NCBI RefSeq assembly: GCF_014212055.1
Contig: NZ_JACJVO010000013.1
Span: 41,308-105,307 of the forward strand
Direction of reading: 5' to 3'
DNA: 64,000 nucleotides
Origin: Cohnella zeiphila
GTDB taxonomy: Bacteria > Bacillota > Bacilli > Paenibacillales > Paenibacillaceae
Below the pieces are notes generated by a model. It made no database searches and had not been told where the DNA came from. It worked only from the letters and a program-made list of their open reading frames with translations. A program made the position numbers and the translations under genes. Shown in pieces: positions 8,111 to 16,244 of the stretch. Every line of letters starts with the position of its first letter. Position 1 is the stretch's first letter.

Positions 8111-8536
8111 ATGGATTGGCGGTGGTCGCTGGCGGACGAGAAAATTCGGGAAGCGATCGCGAAGGGCGAGTTCGATGACGTGAGCGGCAAAGGCAAGCCG
8201 CTGCCTCCCGACGAGCTGGAGGGCGTGCCGGATGAGCTGCGCGTCGGCTTCAAGCTGCTGCGCAACGCCGGCGCGATTCCGCCGGAGCTGGAGCTGCGCA
8301 AGGAGATGCTGGCGATCGGCGATCTGCTGGCCTGCTGCCGGGACGAAGACGAACGCGGCCGGCTTCGGCAGCGCCTGTCGCTGGTGCAGTTCCGGTACCG
8401 GTCGCTCATGGAGCAGAGAGGCTGGAGCGGAGAAGGAGCGTTCGAAGATTACCGCGGCGCCATCGAAGATCGGCTGCTGGGTGCGGACGACGAGAGTTCT
8501 TCCTCGGCGTCGGAGAAAGGGTCGAAGCCGCGATGA
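8111..8536 (+). CDS. DUF1992 (DnaJ-homologue subfamily C member 28-like) protein
   Basis: A 141-residue protein with the DUF1992 hallmark at its N terminus: WSLADEKIREAI, then GEFDDVSGKGKPLP, then LRVGFKLLRNAGAIPPELELRKEM. The biochemical role of the family is not established; some eukaryotic relatives carry a J domain, which is absent here. The start at 8111 is preferred over a GTG at 8087 because AAGGAGG sits 10 bases ahead and homology begins at MDWRW. Its 3' end overlaps the adenosine deaminase start by four bases (ATGA), implying co-translation. Low-complexity Ser/Glu at the C terminus looks disordered. Confidence 0.85.
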   Translation: MDWRWSLADEKIREAIAKGEFDDVSGKGKPLPPDELEGVPDELRVGFKLLRNAGAIPPELELRKEMLAIGDLLACCRDEDERGRLRQRLSLVQFRYRSLMEQRGWSGEGAFEDYRGAIEDRLLGADDESSSSASEKGSKPR

Positions 8537-9576
8537 AGAGCGAACTCCATCTTGTCAAACGGCTTCCTAAAGTCGACCTGCACCTTCACCTGGACGGCGC
8601 CGTGCGGCCAGAGACGGCGCTTGAACTCGCCCGGTCGGAAGGGATCTCGCTTCCGGCGGAAGATTCCGCCGGCCTTCTGCCGTATATGCAGGTCGGAGAT
8701 GACTGTGGAAGCCTGGCCGATTATTTGGCCAAATTCGATTTCGTCCTCCCTCTCCTTCAGACGCGCGGCGCGCTCGAGAGGGTCGCCCGCGAATTGGCGG
8801 AATGGGCCGCCGGGGACGGCTGCCTGTACGTGGAAGTTCGGTTCGCTCCTCAGCTCCACGTCGGCAAAGGGCTGACTTGTTCCGATGCCATCGATGCGGT
8901 GCTTGCCGGGCTGCGCCGCGCGGAAGCGAGCAGCGGCATCGTCGCCCGCGCGATCGCGATCTGCATGCGGCATCACCCGGAGGAGCGCAACCTTGCGGCG
9001 ATCGAAGCGGCGGCGGAACATTTCGGCCGCGGGCTCGTCGCGGTCGATCTCGCCGGGGACGAAGCAGGCTTTCCGGCAAGCCGGTTCCGCCGCGTGTTCG
9101 CCCGCGCCCGAGAGCTCGGCATCCCGTGCACGATCCATGCCGGCGAAGCGAGCGGCCCGGATTCGATCGCCGAGGCGATCGACGGGCTCGGCGCCGTCCG
9201 CATCGGACACGGCGTGCGGCTGCGGGAAGATCCCGCGCTGCTGGAGCGGATCCGCGAGCGGCGAATCCCGCTGGAGATGTGCCCGACCAGCAACGTCCAG
9301 ACCAAGGCGGTCGCCGGCTGGGACGACCATCCGTTGCGGGACTATAGGGACCGCGGTCTGTCGGTTACGTTCCACACGGACAATCCGACCGTCTCCGGGA
9401 CGACGTGGTCGGAAGAATGCGTGGCGGTCGCCGAACGGCTCGGCTTCTCGCTGCCGGAGATCGCCCGGCTGATGCGCAACGCCGTCGATGTCTCTTTCCT
9501 CGACGATGCGGGCAAGCGGCGGCTGCGGGATCGCTTCGACCGCCGGCTCGCGGAGATCGGTCTGGCGGAAGCATGA
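8533..9576 (+). CDS. add: Adenosine deaminase
   Basis: A 347-residue zinc enzyme that hydrolyses adenosine (or deoxyadenosine) to inosine and ammonia in purine salvage. The metal-binding motif HLHLDG contains His17 and His19. Further family motifs follow in order: TIHAGEASG with the catalytic Glu, RIGHGVRL, EMCPTSNVQT and FHTDNPTVSGTT, where Asp-Asn replaces the Asp-Asp of the E. coli type. The Asn variant is usual in Gram-positive and actinobacterial members. The length is normal. It overlaps the upstream DUF1992 gene by four bases and ends at a strong bidirectional terminator. Confidence 0.93.
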   Translation: MKSELHLVKRLPKVDLHLHLDGAVRPETALELARSEGISLPAEDSAGLLPYMQVGDDCGSLADYLAKFDFVLPLLQTRGALERVARELAEWAAGDGCLYVEVRFAPQLHVGKGLTCSDAIDAVLAGLRRAEASSGIVARAIAICMRHHPEERNLAAIEAAAEHFGRGLVAVDLAGDEAGFPASRFRRVFARARELGIPCTIHAGEASGPDSIAEAIDGLGAVRIGHGVRLREDPALLERIRERRIPLEMCPTSNVQTKAVAGWDDHPLRDYRDRGLSVTFHTDNPTVSGTTWSEECVAVAERLGFSLPEIARLMRNAVDVSFLDDAGKRRLRDRFDRRLAEIGLAEA

Positions 9577-9580
9577 AAGC

Positions 9581-9630
9581 AAAAGGGCTGTTCCGCTGGT
9601 CTCGATAGACCTGCGGAACAGCCCTTTTTG
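9581..9630. terminator. Bidirectional terminator
   Basis: AAAAGGGCTGTTCCGC and GCGGAACAGCCCTTTTT form a 15-bp stem with A and T runs on either side. It serves both the rightward deaminase unit and the leftward MFS gene that ends at 9643. Confidence 0.92.
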
Positions 9631-9642
9631 CCTTTAGCTTCC

Positions 9643-11115
9643 TTAGCCTTTCCCGACGGAAGCGGTCTGATGGTCGGCCGCCCGGCGTTTGCCGCCGAAG
9701 CGAAGCACCGACAGGATCGTCGCCAGCAGCATAAGCGCCGCCATAAACCAGAAGACGCTCTGCAAGCCGTGGATGAAGCCGCCTAGCGACGATTCGGAGC
9801 CGGTCATCCCGACCTGCGTGCCGGAGAAGATCGCCAGCATCATGTCGCGCGGGATGCTGTGCGTCACGATCGGCATCGAGAAGGCGATGCTGAGCATCAT
9901 CCCGAGGTTGGTGGTCAACGATCGGATGCCGGACGCTTCGCCGCGGTATTTCGGCCCGGCCGTATTCATGACGCTGCTCGAGTTCGGCGAATTGAACAGA
10001 CCGGAGCCGATGCTGATGAGCGTCATCCACAGCGCCAGATGCCAATACGGCGTATGGATGTCCGTATCGACCGCCAGCCCGATCAGCCCCCACATGCTGA
10101 CGAACAGTCCGATGGAAGCCGGCGTCGTCTCGCCGAACCGGTCGCCCAGCCATCCCGCCACCGGCGAGAAGACGAGCATGCCCGCCGCTAGCGGAATCGT
10201 CAGAATTCCCGCTTCCAGCGCGTCGTACGATTGAGCCCCTTGAAAGAAAAAGATGAGCATGAACATGACCGCCATCCGCGCGATCGCGTTCAGCGTCGCC
10301 GAGAAAATGCCCAGCGAAAAAATCCGGTTCGCGAACAGAGGCAAGTGCAATATCGCCGCCGGATGCCGCTTCTCGACCCGAATGAAGATCGGGAAGCAGA
10401 CGACGAACACGGCCAGCGAGATCCAGACGACAGGGGAATTCCAGGTCTGAATCGGCCCCCACGTCAAAGCGAGCAGCAGCCCGGTGACCGAGAACATATA
10501 GGTCAGAATGCCGACGGTGTCCAGCTTTTTCGTCTGCCCTTTGGTTTTCTCGTCCTTCATGCCCATCGCCCACAATCCCCACAAGACGGAGATGACGCCG
10601 AACGGAACGTTGAACCAGAACGTCCATTCCCAGCCGTACTCCGTCGTCAGCCAGCCGCCGAGCACCGGTCCGATGATCTGGCCTACGGCGACGACCATGA
10701 TGTTGATTCCGAGCGCGCGGCCCAGTTCCTCCTTGGGAAAAGCGTCCGCCACGATCGCCGTGCTGTTGGCCATGACCATCGCCCCGCCGATCCCCTGCAG
10801 AATCCGCATGATGATCAGCAGCGGGGCGTTCTCCGCGAAACCGGACGCAAACGACACGACAGTGAACAGCACCATTCCCCAAATATAAAGCCGCTTCCGC
10901 CCGAACCGGTCCGCCAGACTGCCGGCCATCAGCACGATGACCGTCTGCGCCACCATGTACGCCAGCATGATCCACATTGCCTGAAGCAGGGACGACTGAA
11001 GTCCGGTAATGAGGTCCGGAAGCGCAATGATCAACGTGCTGAAATTAAGCGCCGACAAAAGCGATCCCAAGCTGGTGACCGACAGTATCCACCATTTCCT
11101 GCTGCCTGACTGCAC
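9643..11115 (-). CDS. DHA2-family MFS exporter (EmrB/QacA type)
   Basis: A 490-residue membrane protein with about 14 helices, the number expected for the drug:H+ antiporter-2 family. Motif A is GSLADRFGRKRLY after helix 2. The motif C region (GQIIGPVLGGWLTTEYGWEW) in helix 5 marks an exporter. A second motif A-like loop is at GWLGDRFGE. The start codon is GTG at 11115 behind GGGGAGAG. No regulator lies next to it, but a 14-bp perfect palindrome sits about 50 bases upstream, so an unlinked TetR-type repressor is plausible. Substrates are typically lipophilic drugs or antiseptics. Confidence 0.9.
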   Translation of the reverse strand: MQSGSRKWWILSVTSLGSLLSALNFSTLIIALPDLITGLQSSLLQAMWIMLAYMVAQTVIVLMAGSLADRFGRKRLYIWGMVLFTVVSFASGFAENAPLLIIMRILQGIGGAMVMANSTAIVADAFPKEELGRALGINIMVVAVGQIIGPVLGGWLTTEYGWEWTFWFNVPFGVISVLWGLWAMGMKDEKTKGQTKKLDTVGILTYMFSVTGLLLALTWGPIQTWNSPVVWISLAVFVVCFPIFIRVEKRHPAAILHLPLFANRIFSLGIFSATLNAIARMAVMFMLIFFFQGAQSYDALEAGILTIPLAAGMLVFSPVAGWLGDRFGETTPASIGLFVSMWGLIGLAVDTDIHTPYWHLALWMTLISIGSGLFNSPNSSSVMNTAGPKYRGEASGIRSLTTNLGMMLSIAFSMPIVTHSIPRDMMLAIFSGTQVGMTGSESSLGGFIHGLQSVFWFMAALMLLATILSVLRFGGKRRAADHQTASVGKG

Positions 11116-11166
11116 TTCTCATCTCTCCCCGTTTTCCTTAATCCGCTCTCGATCATAACATATCGT

Positions 11167-11180
11167 TTACGTTAACGTAA
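11167..11180 (-). promoter_or_regulatory. Palindromic operator candidate for the DHA2 exporter
   Basis: TTACGTTAACGTAA is a perfect 14-bp palindrome located 52-65 bases upstream of the exporter start. It has the size and symmetry of TetR-family operators. No matching regulator gene is adjacent. Confidence 0.55.
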
Positions 11181-11501
11181 GATATTTGGTAAAAAAATGT
11201 TCTTCCCTTCTCCTTCCGGAGTGCCGCGAGAGGGAAATTCTCCGCATAAACTCTGCATTTCCGACGGTTTGGGGTATTGGACCGGAAAATCGCCCCATAT
11301 TGTCTTCCGCACGCTGCAAATGGGCTTATACCGCATTATTTTAGAGAGGTTTTCCCGTTCGTTGCGACTTGCGGGGCTTTCCTACCTAAACGAAAGGAGA
11401 TTTTCCGGTTCAAGCCGGTTCGGTTTGCCGGTTGAACGAGGGCGTTGAAAGAAGCCGCGGGGCACGTCCTGAAGGACGGGAATATCGGCGGAAAGACGCA
11501 A

Positions 11502-11558
11502 AATAACCCCGCAAAGTGGGGCTTGGCTTAGAAGCTTACTCAGGTACTTTGCGGGGAC
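11502..11558. repeat. Dispersed hairpin element, copy A
   Basis: CCCCGCAAAGT (11507-11517) and ACTTTGCGGGG (11546-11556) form a perfect 11-bp inverted repeat around a 28-base centre. The element recurs in diverged form at 16186-16242, sharing CTCAGGTACTTTGCGGGGAC-like sequence at its end and the GGGGCTT core. Two copies 4.7 kb apart suggest a small mobile or regulatory repeat family. Confidence 0.7.
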
Positions 11559-11584
11559 CCCGGGAACTTATACGCTTATATTGC

Positions 11585-11614
11585 AAAAAAAAAGGAAGCT
11601 GCCCTGCAGCCTCC
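11585..11614 (-). terminator. Terminator of the alarmone synthetase transcript
   Basis: On the leftward strand GGAGGCTGC and GCAGCTTCC pair (one G-U) around a three-base loop and are followed by nine T. It lies about 70 bases after the stop at 11685. Confidence 0.85.
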
Positions 11615-11684
11615 TTGAGTTCCGCCGATTTCATCCGGCCGCCGTCCGGCGGATTGACGGTTTGCCAGTCATGACGTCAATCGG

Positions 11685-12314
11685 TCATACTTCCTGTTCC
11701 AGCCGGTACTCCTGCATGCGTTCGTTCAGCGCGAACATCCGCTCGTCGAGCGAAGCGATCAGATCGGCCGCTTCCTTCAGCTGATGGCCGATGTCGCCCG
11801 GCACGCGGGCGTCGAATTTGTAGTAGATCTTATGCTCCAGGCTGGCCCAGAAGTCCATCGCGATGGTGCGGATCTGGATCTCGACGGGCACCTGAACGAT
11901 GCGGTCGGTCAGAAACACCGGGATCTCGATGATCAGATGAAGGCTCTGATAGCCGTTCGGCTTCGGCTTCGCAATGTAGTCCTTCACTTCGAGCACGGTG
12001 ACGTCCTGCTGATTGCTGATCATCTCGCAGATGCGGTACACGTCGGTGGAGAAGGAGCAGATAATTCGCACGCCGGCGATATCCTGAATGCGGGCGACGG
12101 CGTTCTCGACCGTGATGGCGTACCCTTTGCGCTGGAGCTTGTCCCGGATGCTCTCCGGAGTTTTGATTCTCGTCTTCATATGCTCGATCGGATTGTAATT
12201 TTGGATGAATTGGAGCTCTTCGTTTAGAATGTTCAACTTCGTGCTGACTTCGTCCAACGCGAACTTATAATTGAGGAGCAGCTTGCCCCATTCTCTCATT
12301 TCCTGCGGTTGCAA
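11685..12314 (-). CDS. relP: Small alarmone synthetase, RelP/YwaC type
   Basis: A cytosolic (p)ppGpp synthetase of about 209 residues that transfers pyrophosphate from ATP to GDP or GTP. It lacks the hydrolase and C-terminal regulatory domains of long RelA/SpoT proteins. Synthetase features are NPIEHMKTRIKTPESI, IQDIAGVRIICSFSTDVY, KPNGYQSLHL and VEIQIRTIAMDFWASLEHK. It resembles Bacillus YwaC (SAS2) more than YjbM. The frame is open back to a TTG at 12377, four bases after the ABC ATPase gene, but no ribosome binding site precedes it. The TTG at 12314 has AAGGGAG 11 bases ahead and matches the family N terminus better. In Bacillus this enzyme is induced by cell-envelope stress, so its place behind an export operon is notable. 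Confidence 0.9.
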   Translation of the reverse strand: MQPQEMREWGKLLLNYKFALDEVSTKLNILNEELQFIQNYNPIEHMKTRIKTPESIRDKLQRKGYAITVENAVARIQDIAGVRIICSFSTDVYRICEMISNQQDVTVLEVKDYIAKPKPNGYQSLHLIIEIPVFLTDRIVQVPVEIQIRTIAMDFWASLEHKIYYKFDARVPGDIGHQLKEAADLIASLDERMFALNERMQEYRLEQEV

Positions 12315-12380
12315 ATCGACCGACTCTCCCTTCGGGCCTGGTATGATCAGCTTACCACGCCGGAAGGGAGAATCCAAATT

Positions 12381-13280
12381 TCAGGAAGCTTCTTCCGGGG
12401 GCTTCTCCTCGGGCGAAGTCAGAACGATCTTGCCGTCCGCAAGCTCGACCTTCACTTTGTTCGTGTTCTTGATGCCGATCGATTCCAGATAGCCGGACGG
12501 CACCTGAAGCCGACCCGCCTTGTCCAGGATGGCGTACTCGACGTGGGTCTCCTCTTCCTGGGCGATTCCCCGCTCCAGCTCCTCCAGCTCTTCGGCGTAG
12601 CTCTTGCGGCGGATCATCTCCGACGAGATTTTGCCGTCCCGGATGGCGACGACGCGGTCCACTTTCTTGGCCAGCAGCGGATCGTGGGTAACGATGACGA
12701 TCGTGATGCCCAGCTTGCGGTTCAGCTCGCGGAACAGGTCGAGAATCTGGTCCGCCATCTTCGAATCGACCGAGCCGGTCGGTTCGTCCGCGAGCAGCAG
12801 CCGCGGCTGGTTGGCCAGCGCGATCGCGATCGCCACGCGCTGCTGTTCGCCGCCCGACAGCTGATGCAGCTTGTTGCGGGCGCGGTGCATCAGCCCGACG
12901 GATTCAAGCAGCTCCAGCGCCCGCAGCCGCTTGCGCCGGCCCGAGAGCAGAATCGGCAGCTCGACGTTCTCCAGCGCCGTCAAATAAGGGATGAGGTTGC
13001 GCGCGTTGTTCTGCCAGACGAACCCGACGCTGTGACGCTTGTAGCGCACCCGCTCGCGCTCGGTCATCTTCAGCATATCCTTGCCGTCCACGGTCAGCGT
13101 CCCCGCGGTCGGCCGGTCGAGGCCGCCGAGCATATTGAGCAGCGTCGATTTGCCGCTGCCGCTGTTGCCGATGATCGCCATCAGCTCTCCGTCTTCGATA
13201 TGCAGGTCGAGTCCTTGAAGCGCGAACACTTCGAGGTCGGCGGTCTTGTAGATTTTCACCAATCCGTCGCAATGGATCAT
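12381..13280 (-). CDS. MacB/LolD-type ABC ATPase with C-terminal AbrB-like domain
   Basis: A 299-residue cytoplasmic ATPase that partners FtsX-type permeases. Walker A is GNSGSGKST (about 38-46), the signature LSGGEQQRVAIA, Walker B LLLADEPTGSVDS and the switch His in VTHDPL. After the core (to about 225) come a charged linker (EELEELERGIAQEEETH) and a final segment of about 50 residues, YAILDKAGRLQVPSGYLESI...VKVELADGKIVL. That segment reads like an AbrB/SpoVT swapped-hairpin DNA-binding fold (compare GRIVIPxELR motifs). The ATPase belongs with the FtsX protein whose gene ends 3 bases upstream. The AbrB-like tail is unusual for an ABC ATPase; whether it binds DNA or another protein is unknown. 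Confidence 0.9.
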   Translation of the reverse strand: MIHCDGLVKIYKTADLEVFALQGLDLHIEDGELMAIIGNSGSGKSTLLNMLGGLDRPTAGTLTVDGKDMLKMTERERVRYKRHSVGFVWQNNARNLIPYLTALENVELPILLSGRRKRLRALELLESVGLMHRARNKLHQLSGGEQQRVAIAIALANQPRLLLADEPTGSVDSKMADQILDLFRELNRKLGITIVIVTHDPLLAKKVDRVVAIRDGKISSEMIRRKSYAEELEELERGIAQEEETHVEYAILDKAGRLQVPSGYLESIGIKNTNKVKVELADGKIVLTSPEEKPPEEAS

Positions 13281-13283
13281 CGG

Positions 13284-16169
13284 TCAGTCCTCCCCCAGCT
13301 TCAGCGCCTGGTGGATGCGGGTCCTCGACACCATAAAGCCGAGGATGCCGAGCCCGAGCACCAGCATGGCGCCGACGACCGTATAAAGCCGCGCGTAGTC
13401 GAGCGAATCGAAGATGACTTTGAACGGCGGAACGAGCGTGCCCGGATTGAAGGCGATCTGAAAATTCGGCACGAACAGGCTGCTCGCCAGGTTGCCGACC
13501 GCGATGCCGATCAGCACGGCGACGCCGGACGTAAGAATCTGCTCGGCGACGAGCATGCCGAACATGCTGCGCACGGACACGCCGATCGCCCTCATGATGC
13601 CGTTCTGCAGCGTTCGGCCGCGGAGCGACAAAATCCAGTACAGCAGGAAGCCGACGAAGCTGACCGCGATCGAGATCAGGAAGCCGAGCGTCAGGATGCC
13701 GTTCAGCGCCATCAGGAACGGATCGTTCTTCGCGGCGTTCAAATCCGACTGGGTATTGAGCAGGCTGAGCACCGGCAAACTGCGGTCTTCGATCGCTTGA
13801 TAGAAGTCGGTCGTCGAGTAACCCGGCTTCATCTTATACCAGACTTCGTACGGCTCCAGCGCCAATTGAAGCTGGATGCGGGACAGATGGGCGACGATCA
13901 GCATCGGAGCGTTGTTCTTCGATTCTTCGTCGCCGGCATCGACCGAGCCGACCGGCGGGTTCGGATTGAAGGTCGGAAAATAATCGACGATCCCGTAGAC
14001 GACGAACGGCTGGGAAGCCGCGTCCTCCCATCCGATCCAGACGGTATCCCCTTCCTTGACGTTCTTCTGCTTGGCCAGCGTCCTCGAGATCAGCACGGCC
14101 CTCGTATCGGACGCCATCAGGTTCAAGTAGTCGTTCAACGGATAGCCGAGCAGGCCGTTCCGGAACCAGGCGGTCTCCCCGAAGTCGTCGGTATCGATGC
14201 CCATCAGCAGCGCGCTGCCGCTGTTGTCTCCGACCGAGAACGAGGCGTTCTCCTTGACGAACACTTTGGCCGCATGCTCCACGCCGGGCAGCGTCTGGAA
14301 CGGCTCGAACGCCGGCTCCAAATAGTGGACCGGTTTGTTCGTATCCGCCGCGGCCGATTGGGTCTGCTCCGGTCCGCCGCCCATGGCGGGAGGCGGCTTG
14401 TCGTTGATCCATTGGGCCGTCATCGTCATGTCCGCCCCGTTGCCGTACCGGATCCGGTCCTCCGTGTTGCTGTTGATCGTACGTGCCGCGCTCGCGCTGA
14501 ACACGCCGGTGGCGATCGTCAGAATGAGGAAGACCATCAGGAACTGATACTGGCTGCTGGAACGGCCGACCTGAATGAGCGTGGCGTACATGGACGGACG
14601 CCACCACTTCCGGCCGATCCAATAGATCAGCCTTAGCGCGTACGGATACAGCCGAAGCAGCAGCAAGCCGGCGCCGACGGTGAACAGCGCGGGCACGATG
14701 AACTGCAGCGGATCGATGTTCAGGTCCGTCTGGCCAAGTCCCAGGTTCTTCAAGTTGTCGAGCCGCGTACGGAACGTATAGAGGCCGTAGATCGCGATGG
14801 CGACCGCGACGAGGTCGAGGTACAGCTTATGCCAGAGCGGCGTTCGCTGCTGGCGCGCGAGCTGCTGCTTGTGACCGACGATCGTGGCGCGCGTCGCCAT
14901 GAACACCGGGATCAGCAGCATGATCAAAGCGGCGCCCGCCGCGATGGCGCCGTATTCGTAGGATGCGGCCGTCAAGCGGACGGGAAGCGCGGCTCTCGAG
15001 ACGAAGCTGAGGAAGCCGTTGGACGCTCCCAGCACCGCGGTCAGCAGCAGGCCGAGCGGCGGACCGAGCGCCCAGGCGATGGCGCTGAGCAGCAGGCCTT
15101 CGACGGAGAAGGCCGCCATGATCTGCCACCTAGCGGCGCCCCGGCTGCGGAGCACGGCGATCTCGTTCTTCTGCCGCTCGGCGATCAGGTTCGCGACCAT
15201 GAACATATAGAAGCCGAGCATGATGAGCACCGGTACGTTGAGCGACCACATCAGCGTCTTCAAATGCTTGGCCCGCGTCAGATACGTCTGAAGCGTCTCC
15301 AGTGCCGGCGTCTTGAAATCGGTCTGGTACGTTCCCACCTTGCTTTTGAAAAAGGTCTGGTCCAGCTTGTTCGCGGCCAGGAAAGGGTCGACCTGGCGAA
15401 GCTCCATATGGGAATAGTCCATGACGGTATACCAGCTGGCGTTCGATACCGACACTTTGTCAAGGTCGCGGAAGTCGCGGTCCATGACGGCGGAATCGAT
15501 CACCACCGCGGAGCTGAAGCCGGACAGCGAGACGTCGTAAAAATAAGGATCGTCGTCCCGTTTCTTCTCGAACACGCCGACCGGCTTAAAGCGAACCAGC
15601 ACGTTGCCCTTGCTGTCCTTAGCGGTGAAAACCGTATTCAGCACCGTGTTTATATTGCGCAGCGCCCCGTCCGTCACCAGCACCTCGTATACGCCGTCCG
15701 CCGCGCCGTCCTGCGGCATTCTTCCGTCGGTCAGCTTGATGTGGTCGGCGAGCCCGGTCAGCGACGTGAAGTGAAGCGAGCGCTTCTTTTTCATGTCCGC
15801 CTCGGTGCCGACTTCCGGCACCGCCTCCACCGACTTGGTGTTCCGCTGGACCACCGTCTCGATAAGCGGAAGCGTATACCCTTCCGACCCTTCCCCGCTC
15901 ATGAAACGGTCGATGTCGGACAGCACCTGCTTGCGCTGCTCCGCCGTCTCCTCGCCGAACGACACTTTCGCATAGAACGACCCGGGATAAACGCCGCGGT
16001 TCTGCTGCATCGTCTCCAGATCCTTGACCAGCATGCGAGAGAGGATCGCTTCGGAGTAGATGGGCATCGTACTGACCAGCGCGACGCTGATGATCATGCC
16101 GAGCAGCAGGCTGAACATTAGCCACTTGTTCTTGATCATCTTGCGGATAATCATGACGAATAAGGCCAC
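13284..16169 (-). CDS. Large FtsX-like ABC permease
   Basis: A 961-residue membrane protein with the double FtsX layout. It has an N-terminal membrane segment (about 14-34), a large extracytoplasmic domain (about 40-305), a first FtsX block of four helices (about 310-460), four-helix-like segments around 490-560, a second extracytoplasmic domain (about 570-800), and a last FtsX block (about 825-960). Such proteins move lipids, peptides or antibiotics by mechanotransmission together with a MacB-like ATPase. The start is GTG at 16169, 8 bases after AGGAGG. Its ATPase partner is probably the gene 3 bases downstream, while another ATPase and an adaptor lie upstream. The repeat element at 16186-16242 lies just before its ribosome binding site. 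Confidence 0.88.
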   Translation of the reverse strand: MALFVMIIRKMIKNKWLMFSLLLGMIISVALVSTMPIYSEAILSRMLVKDLETMQQNRGVYPGSFYAKVSFGEETAEQRKQVLSDIDRFMSGEGSEGYTLPLIETVVQRNTKSVEAVPEVGTEADMKKKRSLHFTSLTGLADHIKLTDGRMPQDGAADGVYEVLVTDGALRNINTVLNTVFTAKDSKGNVLVRFKPVGVFEKKRDDDPYFYDVSLSGFSSAVVIDSAVMDRDFRDLDKVSVSNASWYTVMDYSHMELRQVDPFLAANKLDQTFFKSKVGTYQTDFKTPALETLQTYLTRAKHLKTLMWSLNVPVLIMLGFYMFMVANLIAERQKNEIAVLRSRGAARWQIMAAFSVEGLLLSAIAWALGPPLGLLLTAVLGASNGFLSFVSRAALPVRLTAASYEYGAIAAGAALIMLLIPVFMATRATIVGHKQQLARQQRTPLWHKLYLDLVAVAIAIYGLYTFRTRLDNLKNLGLGQTDLNIDPLQFIVPALFTVGAGLLLLRLYPYALRLIYWIGRKWWRPSMYATLIQVGRSSSQYQFLMVFLILTIATGVFSASAARTINSNTEDRIRYGNGADMTMTAQWINDKPPPAMGGGPEQTQSAAADTNKPVHYLEPAFEPFQTLPGVEHAAKVFVKENASFSVGDNSGSALLMGIDTDDFGETAWFRNGLLGYPLNDYLNLMASDTRAVLISRTLAKQKNVKEGDTVWIGWEDAASQPFVVYGIVDYFPTFNPNPPVGSVDAGDEESKNNAPMLIVAHLSRIQLQLALEPYEVWYKMKPGYSTTDFYQAIEDRSLPVLSLLNTQSDLNAAKNDPFLMALNGILTLGFLISIAVSFVGFLLYWILSLRGRTLQNGIMRAIGVSVRSMFGMLVAEQILTSGVAVLIGIAVGNLASSLFVPNFQIAFNPGTLVPPFKVIFDSLDYARLYTVVGAMLVLGLGILGFMVSRTRIHQALKLGED

Positions 16170-16185
16170 TTCGGAAGCCTCCTAA

Positions 16186-16242
16186 GATAACCCCACTAAA
16201 CGGGGCTTTGCTTTGAAGCCTATTCAGGTACTTTGCGGGGAC
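16186..16242. repeat. Dispersed hairpin element, copy B
   Basis: This 57-base stretch aligns with 11502-11558 over its full length, including GATAACCCC at one end and TTCAGGTACTTTGCGGGGAC at the other. The long inverted repeat is degraded here and a smaller CCCC/GGGG stem remains. It fills the gap between the adaptor stop and the permease ribosome binding site, so it would be transcribed inside the operon. Confidence 0.7.
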
Positions 16243-16244
16243 GA

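Larger units (their letters stand above)
11181..11684. other. Non-coding repeat-rich interval
   Basis: I see no supportable gene here. The interval carries an exact copy (11395-11412) of the 18-base repeat found at 17-34, several GC-rich dyads such as GGTTCAAGCCGG and CGTCCTGAAGGACG, the 57-base element at 11502-11558 and the terminator of the alarmone synthetase gene. A short open frame in it has no convincing ribosome binding site or family similarity. Confidence 0.6.

Noticed and set aside
11197..11448. Short open frame in the repeat-rich interval
   Set aside because: No ribosome binding site, overlaps the dispersed 18-base repeat, and the translation has no family resemblance.
12309..14636. 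Long rightward open frame across the FtsX/ATPase genes
   Set aside because: Shadow of two leftward genes with clear Walker and FtsX features; no ribosome binding site or recognisable domain.
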